Positions 42,347 through 53,983 are shown, counted from the first letter of the stretch. The stretch is DNA of 64,000 nt from Ustilaginoidea virens (GCF_000687475.1 NC_057317.1:1798001-1862000); one strand, 5' to 3'. Translations and numbers: made by a program. Notes: generated by a model from the letters alone, not told the origin.

Positions 42347-43273
42347 TTACTGCTTAGCAGCCGCGTCTTCAAATTTCTCTCCCGTCAGCTTGTAAAACGC
42401 ATCCCGGTACTTCTCTTCGGTGGCCTTGACAATATCCTCCGGAATGGCCACTCCTTCTTTAGCCTTCAACCCTTCCTTGATGAGCCAGTTGCGCACATAC
42501 TGCTTATCAAAGCTATCCTGCTCCTTTCCGAGCTCGTACCCGTCTTTTGGCCAAAATCTCGACGAATCCGGTGTCAACACCTCATCCACCAAGTAAATGT
42601 TTCCCTCCTGATCCCTCGCAAACTCAAACTTGGTATCAGCAATGATAATACCCCTCTCCTCCGCATAGGCAGCTGCAGTATTGTAAATGGTAAGTGCCAA
42701 TTCTTGCACCTTGTCAGCCGTCTCCTTATCACCAATCTCCTTCCATGCATCATCAGGATGAATGTTCTCATCGTGGGCACCAGCATCAGCCTTGGTGGAG
42801 GGCGTGTAGATGGCGTGAGGAAATTTTTGGCTGAGCTGCATACCCTTGGGCATGGCGAGCCCGTGAACCGTCCCCTGGGCTTGGTACTCTTTCCATGCGC
42901 TGCCCGTGATATAACCCCGTACAATGGCTTCGATTTTAAGAACCTCCAGCTTGCGGACCTGCATGCTGCGGTTCTTGACGTAGGTTTCCTCAGCGGGCGT
43001 AAGAACATTGCCATTGGGAGCCCCTAGGCTGATGAAGTGTGTGCGAAGGTTGGGTATGCGCTCTGAAAGAAGGCGAAACCAGTGCGCCGAGATGAGAGTG
43101 AGGATAGCACCCTTGTTGGGGATGCCATTGGTCATGACGACGTCAAAGGCTGAAAGACGGTCTGAAGCCACGAAAAGGAGGGTATTGGGTTCTGGGAGGG
43201 TGAATAGATCGCGAACTTTTCCAGAGGCGATTTTGGTGAGGGATGGCAGATCTATTCTTGTAAGGGCTGCCAT
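42347..43273 (-). CDS. ADE1: Phosphoribosylaminoimidazole-succinocarboxamide (SAICAR) synthetase
   Basis: Single exon, 308 residues, the usual length for the stand-alone fungal enzyme. Start at 43273 (MAALTRIDLPSLTKIASGKV). Signatures: GKVRDLF (ATP site), DRLSAFDVVM, the LEVLKIEAIVRGYITGSAWK segment, and the DTKFEFARDQEGNIYLVDEV strand with catalytic acidic residues, then LTPDSSRFWP. It joins aspartate to CAIR with ATP to form SAICAR, step seven of de novo purine synthesis, in the cytosol. Nothing appears missing. Confidence 0.97.
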   Translation of the reverse strand: MAALTRIDLPSLTKIASGKVRDLFTLPEPNTLLFVASDRLSAFDVVMTNGIPNKGAILTLISAHWFRLLSERIPNLRTHFISLGAPNGNVLTPAEETYVKNRSMQVRKLEVLKIEAIVRGYITGSAWKEYQAQGTVHGLAMPKGMQLSQKFPHAIYTPSTKADAGAHDENIHPDDAWKEIGDKETADKVQELALTIYNTAAAYAEERGIIIADTKFEFARDQEGNIYLVDEVLTPDSSRFWPKDGYELGKEQDSFDKQYVRNWLIKEGLKAKEGVAIPEDIVKATEEKYRDAFYKLTGEKFEDAAAKQ

Positions 43274-44648
43274 TTTCTCTCTCCTTCTTTGTTTCTCACT
43301 TTTTCAGCTTTTTTCTTGTATTGTGTTATTCCTCGATGGACTGCCGTTCTTTTCAAGGGAGGGCGCAATCAGTATTCGGCTGCTGAGTGAGAAAGCTGGA
43401 TTTGAGTGCCAGAATGGTTGGAAAGCCTTGGTCAGAGTTGCTGTGAGTCGCTGTTCTTGGACAGCCTGTCGACCATGAGCGAATTTTTATACCAATTGTT
43501 CAAGGGTAGGGAGGCTAAAGCATTGTCTGTTGCTCCACACTAACGATAGCCTGCAACTTGTCAGTTGCCTGGAAGTATATTGGCCCGCGGAAAGTCAAGT
43601 CGTCCAAAGGTTACAGATACAGAGTACAGGGTTGCGGATTTGATTCGAGGGCGACAAAACTTCTTGATCCGAGGACGATGGCCCCACTTTTTATATTCGC
43701 CGTGGATTGATTTGGTGATTCAAAAGATGATAAGGTTCTCTTCAGAAAAAGGTAGAATAAGCTTGAAACCGGCTACATGCTCGGTAATAAATCAATCAAT
43801 CCATCAATACGTATTTATTGCAGTGCACAACGTTTCCTGAAGTGACATCAGGTTGAATTGTATATATGTACATAAACCTGCTAGTCAGCTGTCTCGTCAT
43901 CTACCAACGGTTGCCAGGCAATATCTAGGTCGGTCACCTCGGCAAGAACATCAAGCTCGCACTTGGAAGTATTGTCTAAAGTCCGGTTAATGTTTCGATG
44001 ATCTGAAAAGTCTCCTCCACCTTTGAAGATTCATTCTGGCGTTGCAGTTTGACACTCGTGGAAGTGAGCGTAGAAATGATTTCCGATTACAGTCTCGACA
44101 ACGAGTCAACCTATCCCTATCCGCCGGCCGGCCTGTAATCAGTCGCCTGTGATGTGTCGCTAGCAAGCTCACAAACGGAAGCAACCTCGAATTCAAAACA
44201 GTTTGATAGCAAGCAATGCAGCAAATAGTGGCAGATATTCGAGGCAGAGTTTCAAAGAGTGCTTGCTTTAAGCTGTGAACAGATGCAAACAAGCAGGGGG
44301 GATTTGGTGCTCAAAGTAGGCCAGAGCCTCAGCGTAATGTAATGGCCTGCAGGCCCGCACGGCTCGGTGATACGATTTCCCGCATCTCGCCCGCAGCGGC
44401 CCCACCAGCGCAGTAGCAACCCATCACTTGGCCTGCATAGGCAGGCAGGAGCCTCTTGCGTTGCGGTTGCCGCCTCGCGGACTAGGCCAGCTCCAGCTTT
44501 ATCGACGAACCACGACATTGAAGGCAGTCGTCCCAAAACCGCCACCGATAATAATCGACCAATTTGTCCAGCTCCGCCCGCTCCAACTACTCCAGAACTC
44601 CAGAAACACCTCGCTGTCTCTGTGGGAGTTACAGGCAACTTCCTCACC
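43274..44648. other. Divergent region between ADE1 and RPN5
   Basis: About 1.4 kb holding both promoters. Local AT content rises around 43560-43870. No gene is seen. Confidence 0.6.
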
Positions 44649-46293
44649 ATGTCCGACGCAGCGTTGAAGCCCGAGAAGGACTTCTCGAAGGAGGTCGACA
44701 AGCAGCTTCCAGAGGCGGAGACTCTGGCAAAGGTAGACTGCTCGAGCTGCGCCATACGACTTTTGCACGAGCCGAGATGCTAACGCTTTACGCAGACCAA
44801 CCTCCAAGAAGCAATCGAGAAGCTCTCCGCCTTGGAAAAACAGACTCGCCAGGTTTGACTACCCCGACAGCCTCGCAAACTTTACCAGCACCTGCTAATT
44901 CGAAATAAAGGCCTCGGATTTAGCCTCAACATCACGACTACTAATCGCCATCGTATCCTTGTGCAAAAATGCGGGAGACTGGAGCTTGATGAATGAGCAG
45001 ACGCTCATCCTTTCAAAGAAGCACAGTCAGTTGAAACAAGCCATCACCAAGATGGTGCAAACCGTAGTCGGCTTCCTCGGCGACACCCCTGATCTCAAGA
45101 CGAAGCTTTCTGTCATCGAGACACTCCGAACTGTCACAGAAGGAAAGATTTTCGTCGAAGTGGAGCGAGCCCGTGTTACCAAGATTCTATCGGATATCAA
45201 AAAGGAACAGGGCGACTTAAAGGCGGCGACTGAAATCCTATGCGAGTTGCAGGTTGAGACGTTTGGTTCCATGGACAGGAGAGAAAAGACAGAGTTCATC
45301 CTCGCGCAAGTTGCGCTCTGCATCGAGAGCGGTGACTGGACACAGGCTGGCATTCTTGCCCGCAAAATCAGCACAAGATATCTGGCCCGAAAGCCCAAGA
45401 AGACGGCCGAACAACTGGAAAAGGAGCAAAAGGAGCTGGAGAAGAAGCGAGCCCGTGGCGATGAAGTATCTGAAGAGAAAGAGGACGACACCACAGACCT
45501 TAAACTGCAATACTACGAACAACAAATCACCCTGGCGAAGCACGACGGCAAATATCTAGATGCTTGCAAGTTTTACCGGCAAGTGCTTGACACTGAAGCC
45601 GTCGAACAAGATGCTGCCAAGCTCCACCCCGTAGGCCTTCCCGAAATTTCCCTTGCATATCTACACCCATTTCCGTTTCGGTACTGATCTCACCATCTTT
45701 TACAGATACTGCAGCGTGTGATTTACTTTGTCATTCTCTCGCCATACGACAATGAGCAACATGACCTGCTTCATCGCATTCACAGAGACACCCGAAACTC
45801 GCAGGTCCCGCAAGATGCTGAACTTCTTCGGTTGTTCACAGTCCAGGAGCTGATGCGATGGCCGGCAATCGCCAAGGAGTTTGGCCCTCGTCTGTGCGGC
45901 ACCGACGTATTCGATGCGCAGGCAGGCCACTCATCACAAGGAGAAGCTCATCAGCGGTGGCAAGATTTGCGAAAGCGAGTTATTGAGCACAATGTCCGCG
46001 TTGTGGCCAAGTACTACACTCGGATCCGCATGAACCGTCTGACGGAGCTTCTGGATTTGACCGAGGATGAGACGGAAAAGTACATCAGCGAATTAGTCAC
46101 GTCCAAGACAGTTTATGCCAAGATTGATCGACCAGCACGAATCGTCAGTTTCGCCAAGCCCAGAGATGCAGATGATATATTGAACGAATGGAGCCACAAC
46201 ATGAAGAGCCTTCTAGGCCTGTTGGAGAGAATCGACCATCTAATTACCAAGGAGGAGATGATGGCGCGCATTCAGCCCACGAGCGCAAAATAG
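44649..46293 (+). CDS. RPN5: 26S proteasome lid subunit Rpn5
   Basis: Exons 44649-44732, 44796-44852, 44911-45630, 45706-46293; 482 residues. Exon 2 is only 57 nt (TNLQEAIEKLSALEKQTRQ) and is required by the family. All three introns have clear branch sites (CTAAC, CTAAT, CTGAT). The N-terminal helical repeats include SLCKNAGDWSLMNEQTLILS and TEGKIFVEVERARVTKIL. The C-terminal PCI domain runs from LTELLDLTEDETEKYISELV to VYAKIDRPARIVSF and ends DHLITKEEMMARI. Rpn5/PSMD12 is a lid scaffold subunit that contacts the deubiquitinase Rpn11. A charged EKEQKELEKKRARGDE segment forms a helix near residue 210. Confidence 0.95.
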
Positions 46294-46623
46294 ACTGGCT
46301 AGTATCCTTTCGCGTTGGCGACTTGCGGCAGCATATTTTCGGACGGAAACTCTTTTGGTAATGGTTTGGCAATGGCAATGCTAATCAGTCATTCCGACTG
46401 CAGGGTCCTGAGTGCGGCAGGTTGCATAAAATTAGGCAGTCTTTTTTTTTTTTTTTTTTTTTTTTTTCTAACAAAGATGTGTACTGTAAAATACAATTTC
46501 TGACGTTACGTTTGCTCTGCTGCGCCGTACTCATCTATCCACAGGCCTTGTCTGTCTATTCACCGGTTCTATCTTTTTCCATCTCTTATCTATGATTGCG
46601 ATTCGACTGCAACCCCCCATCTT
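46294..46623. other. Convergent spacer with T tract
   Basis: About 330 bases between the ends of RPN5 and FSH1, including a run of about 27 T at 46441-46467. Nothing else is seen. Confidence 0.65.
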
Positions 46624-47528
46624 TCACAGCTCAAACTCGAGTACCGGATCCCCAGCACCATATACCTTGACCAAGCCCGCTAACGGCATCACCATGTCCT
46701 TGGAGATGGGAACATGATGCCCCCCCGGGAAGGAAACAACCGTCACATTGTCACACCGATCAACAAGTTCCCGGCTTCTGCTCTCGTCAACGATTGTATC
46801 CAAGCTTCCCAGAAAATGCAACGTGGGCGTTTTAATCTTGGGCTCATACAAGAACTGCAGCGAAGCCGGGACAGGCCGAAACCCGGAATACACGGCGACA
46901 AACTTGGCTGGGAGCCCCCCATTCGCCTGCCTCAGCCTGCGCACCCATTCTCCCGCCTTTCCATCGGGAACAGGCCTGTCTGGCTCCAGCGCCGCCGTGA
47001 CCAGACTTGCCGCCGCGCCGCCTTGGCTGAACCCGCATACGCCGTCGATGCCCCCTGCCTGGCGGATCGCGTCCGCAACAGTGGCCATGCCTTGCTCCAG
47101 GTAGAGGTACTCGCCCGAGCCGTCGTCCTTGCGCCACCACGCCCACGCGTCTGGCTGGTAGTCTTGCGACTCGGGGTCACTGGGGGGTGAATAGCCTGGA
47201 ATGTCGTGAGGCAGCAGGCGAACAGGGCCAGTGGGGTAGATGAGGCTGGGCGCGAGAGAGACGGGCGAGAGGGCTTTGGCGAGGACCTTCTCCAGCGCGC
47301 GAGTTTTGGCTTGGAAGAGGGGGCCAGACTGGGTGTAACCTATGGTCGGGGGTTTTTTGGGTTAGTTCACGGGGCCTGTAGACGATGCCGAGTGCGAGGG
47401 CGTGCTTGAGGTGGGCAAGCGCAGGTGGCGGTACCGTGTAGCATGAGGATCTTTACGGTCCTCATCCTGGCGTTCTGCTCGGGTGGTTGTGATGCCGGCG
47501 GCGGCGGCGACGGGACGGCGTTGGACAT
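46624..47528 (-). CDS. FSH1: Serine hydrolase, FSH1/OVCA2 family
   Basis: Minus-strand exons 47528-47435 and 47339-46624; 269 residues. The join gives MLHGYTQSGPLFQAKTRALE, the family start. The alpha/beta-hydrolase triad is visible: nucleophile Ser in GFSQGG, Asp in LGSLDTIVDE, His in FPGGHHVPI. Also present are SLIYPTGPVRL and the DAWAWWRKDDGSGEYLYL lid segment. Family members are small cytosolic or mitochondrial esterases whose substrates are mostly unknown. The intron has branch site CTAAC and acceptor ATAG. I start at 47528 (MSNAVPSPPPPAS), but an in-frame ATG at 47600 would add 24 residues (MRAAFLLPLSCSLRSSHSVS) resembling a mitochondrial or secretory presequence. Confidence 0.9.
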
Positions 47529-48333
47529 TGCGCGAAACGAACTGACGCTGTGGGACGATCGGAGACTACAAGAGAGGGGGAGCAAAAAGGCGGCGCGCAT
47601 AGAGAGGTGCTGATTGCGTGCGTGCGTGCGTGCGTGTTCGGGTGAATGCGGTCCTCTACGTGAGGTTCGATGACCACCTTTGGAAACGCGCTGGAGTCTG
47701 AAAGCTGTTGGGATGGGAGTTGCGCTGCGCCTTGGCCGGAGGAACATGACTCGACACGGCGAGATTGAATGGGGCTAGTTGCAGCAGCCTGGAATGATGG
47801 GGTGTGAGCGTGAATGTCGGGCCCTGTACAACTGAGGATGCTGGCTGCTTTTCTACGCCAGGGCAATTGATACATGTTGCATGCTGAAACCACTTTTTCA
47901 GTTTGATGGCACCAGAAGAAAAAAGGGGGCATTACATCCGCGGGTCATTGAGGCCGACGCAAACCCAGACAGGATGCAGTTTGCCCATGTGAACAAAGCT
48001 TGTTCGCGCGATAAAAGGAAACGGACAGACGATCTCATCGCAAAGGGGAGGAGGATTCATTCATCATCGAAAGCTGCCCCGAACCGTACAGCCCAGAAGG
48101 CAAGACAGGTTCTCGATCCCGACTTTCGCCCACCCCCCCGCATCCGTCCATTGGGGCTGCCGTGATTCGAACGCGAAGGTCTATTGAAACCGTCCTCAAA
48201 TGCGAAGTCTATGATACATCATCGCTCCAGATGAACATGCCCGGCGCCGCTTCTGCTCGAATCAGCCGGACCATGCTTCGCCTTTCACATTAGCTGCCCA
48301 CGCCAACGCCCTCCCCTCCCGTCACTGTTGCGT
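47529..48333. other. Spacer between FSH1 start and ATP18 end
   Basis: About 800 bases, with a GCGT repeat near 47615-47634. A T-arm-like sequence on the minus strand near 48150-48175 was examined as a tRNA and rejected. No gene is seen. Confidence 0.6.
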
Positions 48334-48820
48334 TTAGTGGCCGCCGGTCTTGGCCTTGGGGTTACGGGGATCGTTCTTCCACTCGTCGGCTGCGAAATAG
48401 TCAGTGGGATTAGCTTTCTCTCGGCGAATTGGTATAGTTTGGAAAAGGCGTACAAGCCATCATGGCATTCTGGGCAGAGTTGACACCATAGGCGATGACC
48501 AGACCTGGAGTGAAATGATTAACAAAGGATTCCGGACCGCGGCGACGGCAATGGCATAGGCTTCTGGTTTGATCGTGGAGCAAATTCCGAGCTGGTCGGC
48601 TGACTTTGCGCGAGCGACGTACCGGCAGCAAAGAAGGGCCACATGGGCTTCACTATCACGAACCAGTTAGCATTCCAGGACCTAGTGATATCAAAAGTCT
48701 CGCTCGCAGGGGGGAGGAGAGAAGGTGGGGGGGAGGCGCGAGCGTGCATTGAGATGCAGGAAGCGACGTACGGAAGGGAGCCGGAAACTTCTTGAAGGGA
48801 GCGACGCCAAGCCAGGACAT
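48334..48820 (-). CDS. ATP18: Mitochondrial ATP synthase subunit j (Atp18), four small exons
   Basis: Minus-strand exons 48820-48772, 48652-48623, 48504-48454, 48389-48334; 61 residues. The chain reads MSWLGVAPFKKFPAPF, then LKPMWPFFAAG, LVIAYGVNSAQNAMMA, and SDEWKNDPRNPKAKTGGH. All three introns are phase 1, and the last has branch CTAAT. The KFPAP...KPMWPFFAAG start, a single membrane helix and the DEWKNDPRNP tail match subunit i/j of the F1Fo-ATP synthase, an inner-membrane stalk component that stabilises the dimer. The gene is easy to miss because no exon exceeds 56 nt. Exon boundaries come from splice signals and family fit. Confidence 0.9.
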
Positions 48821-49756
48821 TTTGGCAGTATTTTGATGGTATCGCGAGGTGTTTATAGCGGGTCGATGTGGGTGGAAGAGGAAACTCGTCGTTAAGGCTT
48901 CGCAACGGGCCTTTTTCGACGGCCGATGCGAATCTCACCGACGACTTGAGCCGGCAAATTGCTGCCTCAGGCCGTCCACATGGGCAAAGCCTGGGGGGCG
49001 CGGAAGCCGCAGTATCATTTTTCCGGACTTTGTCATCTCCCTCTGGACTCTGGAGCGAATGGCAGATCACGTGCTCCTTATTCAGGGTGACCATGTGACA
49101 TCATGAGCTGGAAGCTCACTGAATCCGTCTGCACTGGGGTTCATCATCTTCGTCTCATCAATTGTCAACTTGGCACGTTCTGCAAACACCTCTTCAAACA
49201 TCCTTTGTCCAGCTGCGAAACTCGAACGAGAAACCCTAGCCGCATCCACCAGACCACACTCGCCTTGAAACCCCCATCTTCAAAGTGCGGGGTGACCTGC
49301 TTGGCTGCAACGTGCCTGTGCCACGCATCCAATCGACGGTCGAGGCTGCCCTCCATTGGAACCCAGACTCGACAGCTTCAGACACACCTGCGCGACACTG
49401 CGCCTACCCTCGACGCTCTTTCGGCTCTCGTACAGCGCCTGCGCTCTCTTGGGAAATCATTGACATAACCTGCCTCTCCTTCTTCGTGCCCAAAGTAATT
49501 AGCCTTACGAACAAAGCGTTAATACTTCCAGCTACGCCTTAGCTCCGCGTAGCCTTTTCCGACTCTCGTCCTCGGAGCTGGGACGTGCGCCGTCCAGCGG
49601 GTTTTGTCGTGACCACTCGGATATCTTGGATCTTTTTTTTTTTTGACCTCGGGACTTTGGCGCGTACATTGTCAAGCTGCAGCGGAGGTGCACCATTTCA
49701 GACGTGGGACTCTTTCCTGGACATCTTCCCAACTCGCTCCTTTTTCAACCGTCGCC
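48821..49756. other. Divergent region between ATP18 and the NIPSNAP gene
   Basis: About 940 bases with both promoters. An ORF at 49103-49468 has a helical, protein-like end (see findings) but no recognised family, so it is not called as a gene. A T11 tract occurs near 49632. Confidence 0.5.
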
Positions 49757-50895
49757 ATGCTGTCACGAAGCCTCCATCGCCACGCCTCGACGGCGGCAGC
49801 TATTCCCCGTCGCGCCGTCCGAGCTCTGAGCACAACTCCTGGGATGCAATCCAAGACGCCTTCGATGGGAGACATCAATCCCTCCAGGGCGCAGATTGAC
49901 TCGTTCAACAGGAAGCAGCAAGAGTTCCGGGAGAAGCTGGCGGAGGCGCAAAAAGAGCTTGGAGCACGTGCGTTGTCTGCCAATTCTTCAAAGTCCGAGA
50001 AGCCGGACCAAAGCTCATCCAAGAGTGATGCAGGAGCTACCGCCGCAGCTAGCCAGCAGGAGCCTGGGCGTAAAGCAGGCCCTCTGGCGAACCTCATTTA
50101 CGGCACCAAGGAAGGCAGGGAGATGGAAGCCCAGCTCCAGGCCAGCTTCAGTCAGGTGCTGGCTCGCGGCAAGTACGTCCACTCTATTGTCTTCCACGAG
50201 GTGAAGCCCGAGAAGGTAGACGAGTACGTGGACCTGGTCGGCCATTTCTATCCCAAGATGGCCAACACTCCCGGAAACAAGGTCCACCTCGTCGGCAGCT
50301 GGAGAACCGAGATTGGCGATTGCGACACCTTTGGTAAGTCGCGCTCTGCGAGCTCCTAAAAGAGGTGACTATCATTACCCAGAGTTTGCTCACGTTTGAC
50401 GGGGCGACAGTGCATATTTGGGAGTATCAGAAATATCAAGGCTACCACGAGTCTCGACACGCCATTAGCCACCACCCAGAGTTTGCCGATTTCGACAATA
50501 AGCTCAAGACGTTGATCAATTCTAAAAGGATTTCGCTCATGCAAGAATTTTCCTTTTGGCCCACGAGCCCTCCACGACAGCTGGGAGGCATCTTTGAGCT
50601 TCGCTCGTACACGCTGAATCCCGGGAACCTGCTGGAGTGGGAGTTCCACTGGCGACGCGGTCTCAAGGCCCGACGCGAGGTCATGGAAGGCGTCGGTGCC
50701 TGGTTCGTGCAAATCGGCGAGCTCAACACTGTTCATCATTTGTGGCAATTTGCCAACCTCGAGGAACGACGCGACCGTCGAGAGAAGAGCTGGCAGATCG
50801 AGGGATGGAGCGAAACAGTTCACAAGACGGTCCCGCTCATTCAGAGCATGAATTCTCGAGTCTTGATTGCCATGCCTTGGTCGCCAGTTGCGTAA
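49757..50895 (+). CDS. NIPSNAP-family mitochondrial protein
   Basis: Exons 49757-50333 and 50411-50895; 353 residues. The start MLSRSLHRHASTAAAIPRRA is a typical mitochondrial presequence (Arg-rich, no acids). Two ferredoxin-like NIPSNAP units are visible: the first from GKYVHSIVFHEVKPEKVDEY to VGSWRTEIGDCDTFVHIWEY (bridged by the intron), and the second from LRSYTLNPGNLLEWEFHWRR to GELNTVHHLWQFANLEERRD. Between them lies SRHAISHHPEFADF. The N-terminal ~70 residues after the presequence are disordered and Ser/Ala-rich. NIPSNAPs localise to mitochondria, and mammalian ones act in mitophagy signalling; the fungal role is not established. The splice uses GTAAGT and GACAG. Confidence 0.9.
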
Positions 50896-51442
50896 AGGCC
50901 AACTTAAGCCGATTTGGGTTTCGCGAGACGGAGACTCTGAACTTGCACGGACGAACGGGAAGATGCTTTCTTGTCTGTCTTTTCTCTCTCTCTCTCTCTC
51001 TTTTTAAATTTTTTTATATTTTTTTTTTTTTTACTTACCTTTTCTGCTTTTACTTTCGCTTCTGTCTGGCTGTGCGGGAGCGAGAGACGCGGACACATCA
51101 GAAGCATAGTAGTCACTTTTTACTTGGCAGAGGCATCCATGGCAGAACGAAAGAAGCTTGTAACATTACTACTGGAAATGTCTGGTAGAAAAAAAAAAGA
51201 TGTATTGAACGGATTGGAGCATTACCAAACGTACCAAAAGACTATGTCGGCTTGGATCAATCGCATTCCCCTGCCCACGCCGTGTTCGTATGTTCGTACA
51301 AGTCCGAAATACATTTCGGACTCCCAAGGATACCCAAATGTAAACGCCAAAGAAGAAAGCCGACAGCCGACCTGAACCCGCCTTACCCCCTTCCTGCCCA
51401 ATACCTAAAAAAATAAAAAAAAATGAAAATAAAAATAAAAAC

Positions 51443-51477
<35 letters not shown>

Positions 51478-51493
51478 CACAAAATCCGGCGCA
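50896..51493. other. Convergent spacer with microsatellites
   Basis: About 600 bases. CT-rich and T-rich tracts near 50985-51030 and a GAAA tetranucleotide run near 51444-51478. No gene is seen. Confidence 0.65.
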
Positions 51494-52650
51494 TCATGGT
51501 CTGCGCAAATCGACACTCATCACGGCAGACAGGTTATGTCTCGCCTGCCCCAGCTTGTGGCCCAAGTACCCCAGCTTCGAATACAGCGATATCAAGCTGG
51601 GATCCGCGCTCTCGATGCGCACCTTTTCCCGGACAAACACCTCGTGGGCGTTTTCCTTCTTCCCACTCATCTGCGGGCCGGTCGAGCGGGTGGCTTGCCC
51701 CCGCTTGGGCTCGCAGCTTCCGTCGCCGTCGGGATGGTAGCGGAAGACGGTGTCCATCTCGTCGTGCTCCAGGCGGCGCAGGGTGCCGATGGCCAAGCCC
51801 AGCTTGGTGCCGAGGTTGACCGGCGCGGCGGCGGGTTCCAGCGCGCGCAGCCAGAGGACGACGCTGCTCTCGTGGACGGTCATGTGGACGCTCAGGGTCG
51901 CCGGGAGCGGGGGGCTGAAGTGGTGCGCGGGACAGGAGGCCGTCTGCCAGGCCGGGTCGGGGTCCGGGCGCGCGGAGCCCTTGAGGAGGGCGGCCGACTG
52001 GGCGAGGCAGTCGGCCAGGACGGCCAGCGCGGACGACAGCGACGCGGGGGTCTGGGCGGACGCGACGGTCAGGCCGAGCAGGTCAATCGCGCGGGTGAGG
52101 TGGGCGTGGACGGCGTCCAGGCTGGCGATGTGGATGGGTTCCGAGGCCGACACGCTGAGCTGCTGGGGGGGCAGGGTGCGCAGCTGCAGGGAGAGAGTCT
52201 TGAACGAACCCCATCAGTAGAGAGATTTGCGAACAAGGGGGGACCGGGGGTTGAAGGAGGAGGGGAGCGCACGCCTTTGACGATTCGGGTTCCGACGCGG
52301 GTGATTGTCCCTTTGACTTTCTCGTTGCGGTGGGTGCTCATGACGAGGGTGCTGCCCGGGTCGATGGGCGCCAGCAGCGCGTAGCAGTCTTCTATGCCGT
52401 GCTTGAGGTCGTGGCAGAGGGCGACGGTCTCGTCGACTAGCCAGGCGAGTTCGCGGTCCTGAAGGGATTGGGGGAGCAAAGGGGGAAATGGGGGGGGGGG
52501 GGGGGGGGGGTTGAAAGTTTTAGAGCGCGGGAACAGCTACGTGTGGGAGCTTTCTGCCTGGTTTGGTGGACAATTGCGTACCAGGGACTCGGAGGCTTCG
52601 GTCTTGAGGTCCGCCGGGGATATGGGCGGCCAGAGCTTGAAGGTGGTCAT
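51494..52650 (-). CDS. RAV2: RAVE complex subunit Rav2 / Rogdi
   Basis: Minus-strand exons 52650-52582, 52458-52273, 52198-51494; 319 residues. The chain reads MTTFKLWPPISPADLKTEAS, DRELAWLVDETVALCHDLKH, LVMSTHRNEKVKGTITRVGT, and after intron 2 TLSLQLRTLPPQQLSVSASE. This is the Rogdi pattern. The C-terminal half includes the LGTKLGLAIGTLRRLEHDEM and YHPDGDGSCEPK segments and ends near SLYSKLGYLGHKLGQARHNL. Rav2 forms the RAVE complex with Rav1 and Skp1, which promotes reassembly of V1 onto Vo in the V-ATPase. Intron 1 (123 nt) carries the long C run (G on + strand, 52490-52510). Confidence 0.9.
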
Positions 52651-53086
52651 GGTTGATGCTGGAAGGCGGAAGGGGTAGCGTAGGCTCGGCGAGGGCCACG
52701 ATGGGCCATGGGTTGGCCGTTGCTTTATCGGGGGGAGGGGAGGGAAGATTGACAAATGTCCAAGGGGATGGTGAGGGTTGGATGGAGGTGGAGATGAAGC
52801 GACAGCTGGAAGCTGCATGCTGCCAGCCGGTTGCCGGTCGGCCGTGGTGGGGCCGTTGTCTGCCATCTGCAAGTCTTCAAGTGAAGTTGTCGACTTGCTT
52901 TTTCCACTCTCCATCTCTCCAGACTCCAGGTCCGGACTCCAGGTCACCAGGTCGCCCGACGCAATCTCGCAAAAAGTCGATCCATCACCGAAAAGTCCAT
53001 CAGGAAACCATCAGGAAACCATCAGGAAACACAGTCGCTCCTCGCCGCTGGTTCTCGCCAAATTCCACGCCGCAGCGCCCGCCAAA
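52651..53086. other. Divergent promoter between RAV2 and POP7
   Basis: About 440 bases shared by two divergent genes. A triple AACCATCAGG repeat occurs near 53002-53032. No gene is seen. Confidence 0.6.
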
Positions 53087-53718
53087 ATGGCCAAGTCGGC
53101 CACCCAACACCAGCAACACCAGCAACACCGCGAGCCCATCAAGAAACTCGCCCCGATTCCCCAAGGTGACCAGTTACAACGCCCTCACCCCCCCCCCCCC
53201 TCCCCTACCCCGGAGACAAACCGCCGCGTCTCCCCGCAGCCACAGCCCCTAACTGCCCTCCAGGTTGCAAAATCCAGAAGCGTCCCCTAATGAGGCCCCA
53301 GCTCTCTGCATCCTCCAAGTCCCCCACGATCTACGTGTCCTCCCACACGCCCTTCGTGTCCGCCGTCAAGCGAGTCCGCAAACTGCTCGCCAAGTCGCTG
53401 CGCACCGCGGGGCCTGCGCCCAAGAACGCCTCGCTTCAATCGCGCGTCGAGTCGCTCAAGCAAAACACCGCCTCGGCGAGCGACAGGCCGCCCGCGCTGG
53501 TTGTCACCGTCGCGGGCACCGGCAAGGCGATTGAGAAGACGCTCAGCCTGGCCAGCTGGTTCGAGCAGGAGGGCGACTGCAACGTCTGCCTGAGGACAAG
53601 GACGGTGGGAGCTGTGGACGACATTGTCCCCCGGGAAGCGGGCGAGGGCGAGGGCGAGGCGGATGAGAGTAGGGTGCGCAAAGTGAGCTGCTTGGAGGTG
53701 CTGGTTTCTCTAAAGTGA
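53087..53718 (+). CDS. POP7: RNase P/MRP subunit Pop7 (Rpp20, Alba-like)
   Basis: Exons 53087-53165 and 53264-53718; 177 residues. The join gives PIPQGCKIQKRPLMRPQLSA, then the Alba-like core TIYVSSHTPFVSAVKRVRKL, LVVTVAGTGKAIEKTLSLAS, and a final strand VSCLEVLVSLK. The KRVRKLL helix and the VxVxGTGKAI loop are typical of Rpp20/Pop7. With Pop6 it binds the P3 stem of RNase P and MRP RNA, so it acts in tRNA and rRNA processing in the nucleus. The N-terminus has a His/Gln repeat (QHQQHQQH). The intron has branch CTAAC and acceptor CCAG. Confidence 0.9.
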
Positions 53719-53983
53719 AGCCAACCGGGCAGGCCAGGCCAGGCCAGGCCAGGGCAGAGCAGGGCGAGACAACTCGTCGAGACGGACTACGGCAGCCGAA
53801 CGACTCTTTCCAGCCAGCTCGATTTCTCATCCCTACCCACTACTCCGTACGATGACTTTGGAAGCATGCTCCTGCACGCCCCTTTTTTTCGCTCTTATTC
53901 CCGCCCCCTTTTCCTTGTGTCACTTCTCGCTGGGGCGCAAAAGTATTGATTCACCCTGCGACCGATCTTCTCCATTCGGCATG

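Noticed and set aside
48150..48235. tRNA-like T-arm (GTTCGAATC) and CAGCCCC acceptor-like end on the minus strand
   Set aside because: No matching 5' acceptor strand, no D-arm GG, and the T-stem has a mismatch; a cloverleaf cannot be drawn.
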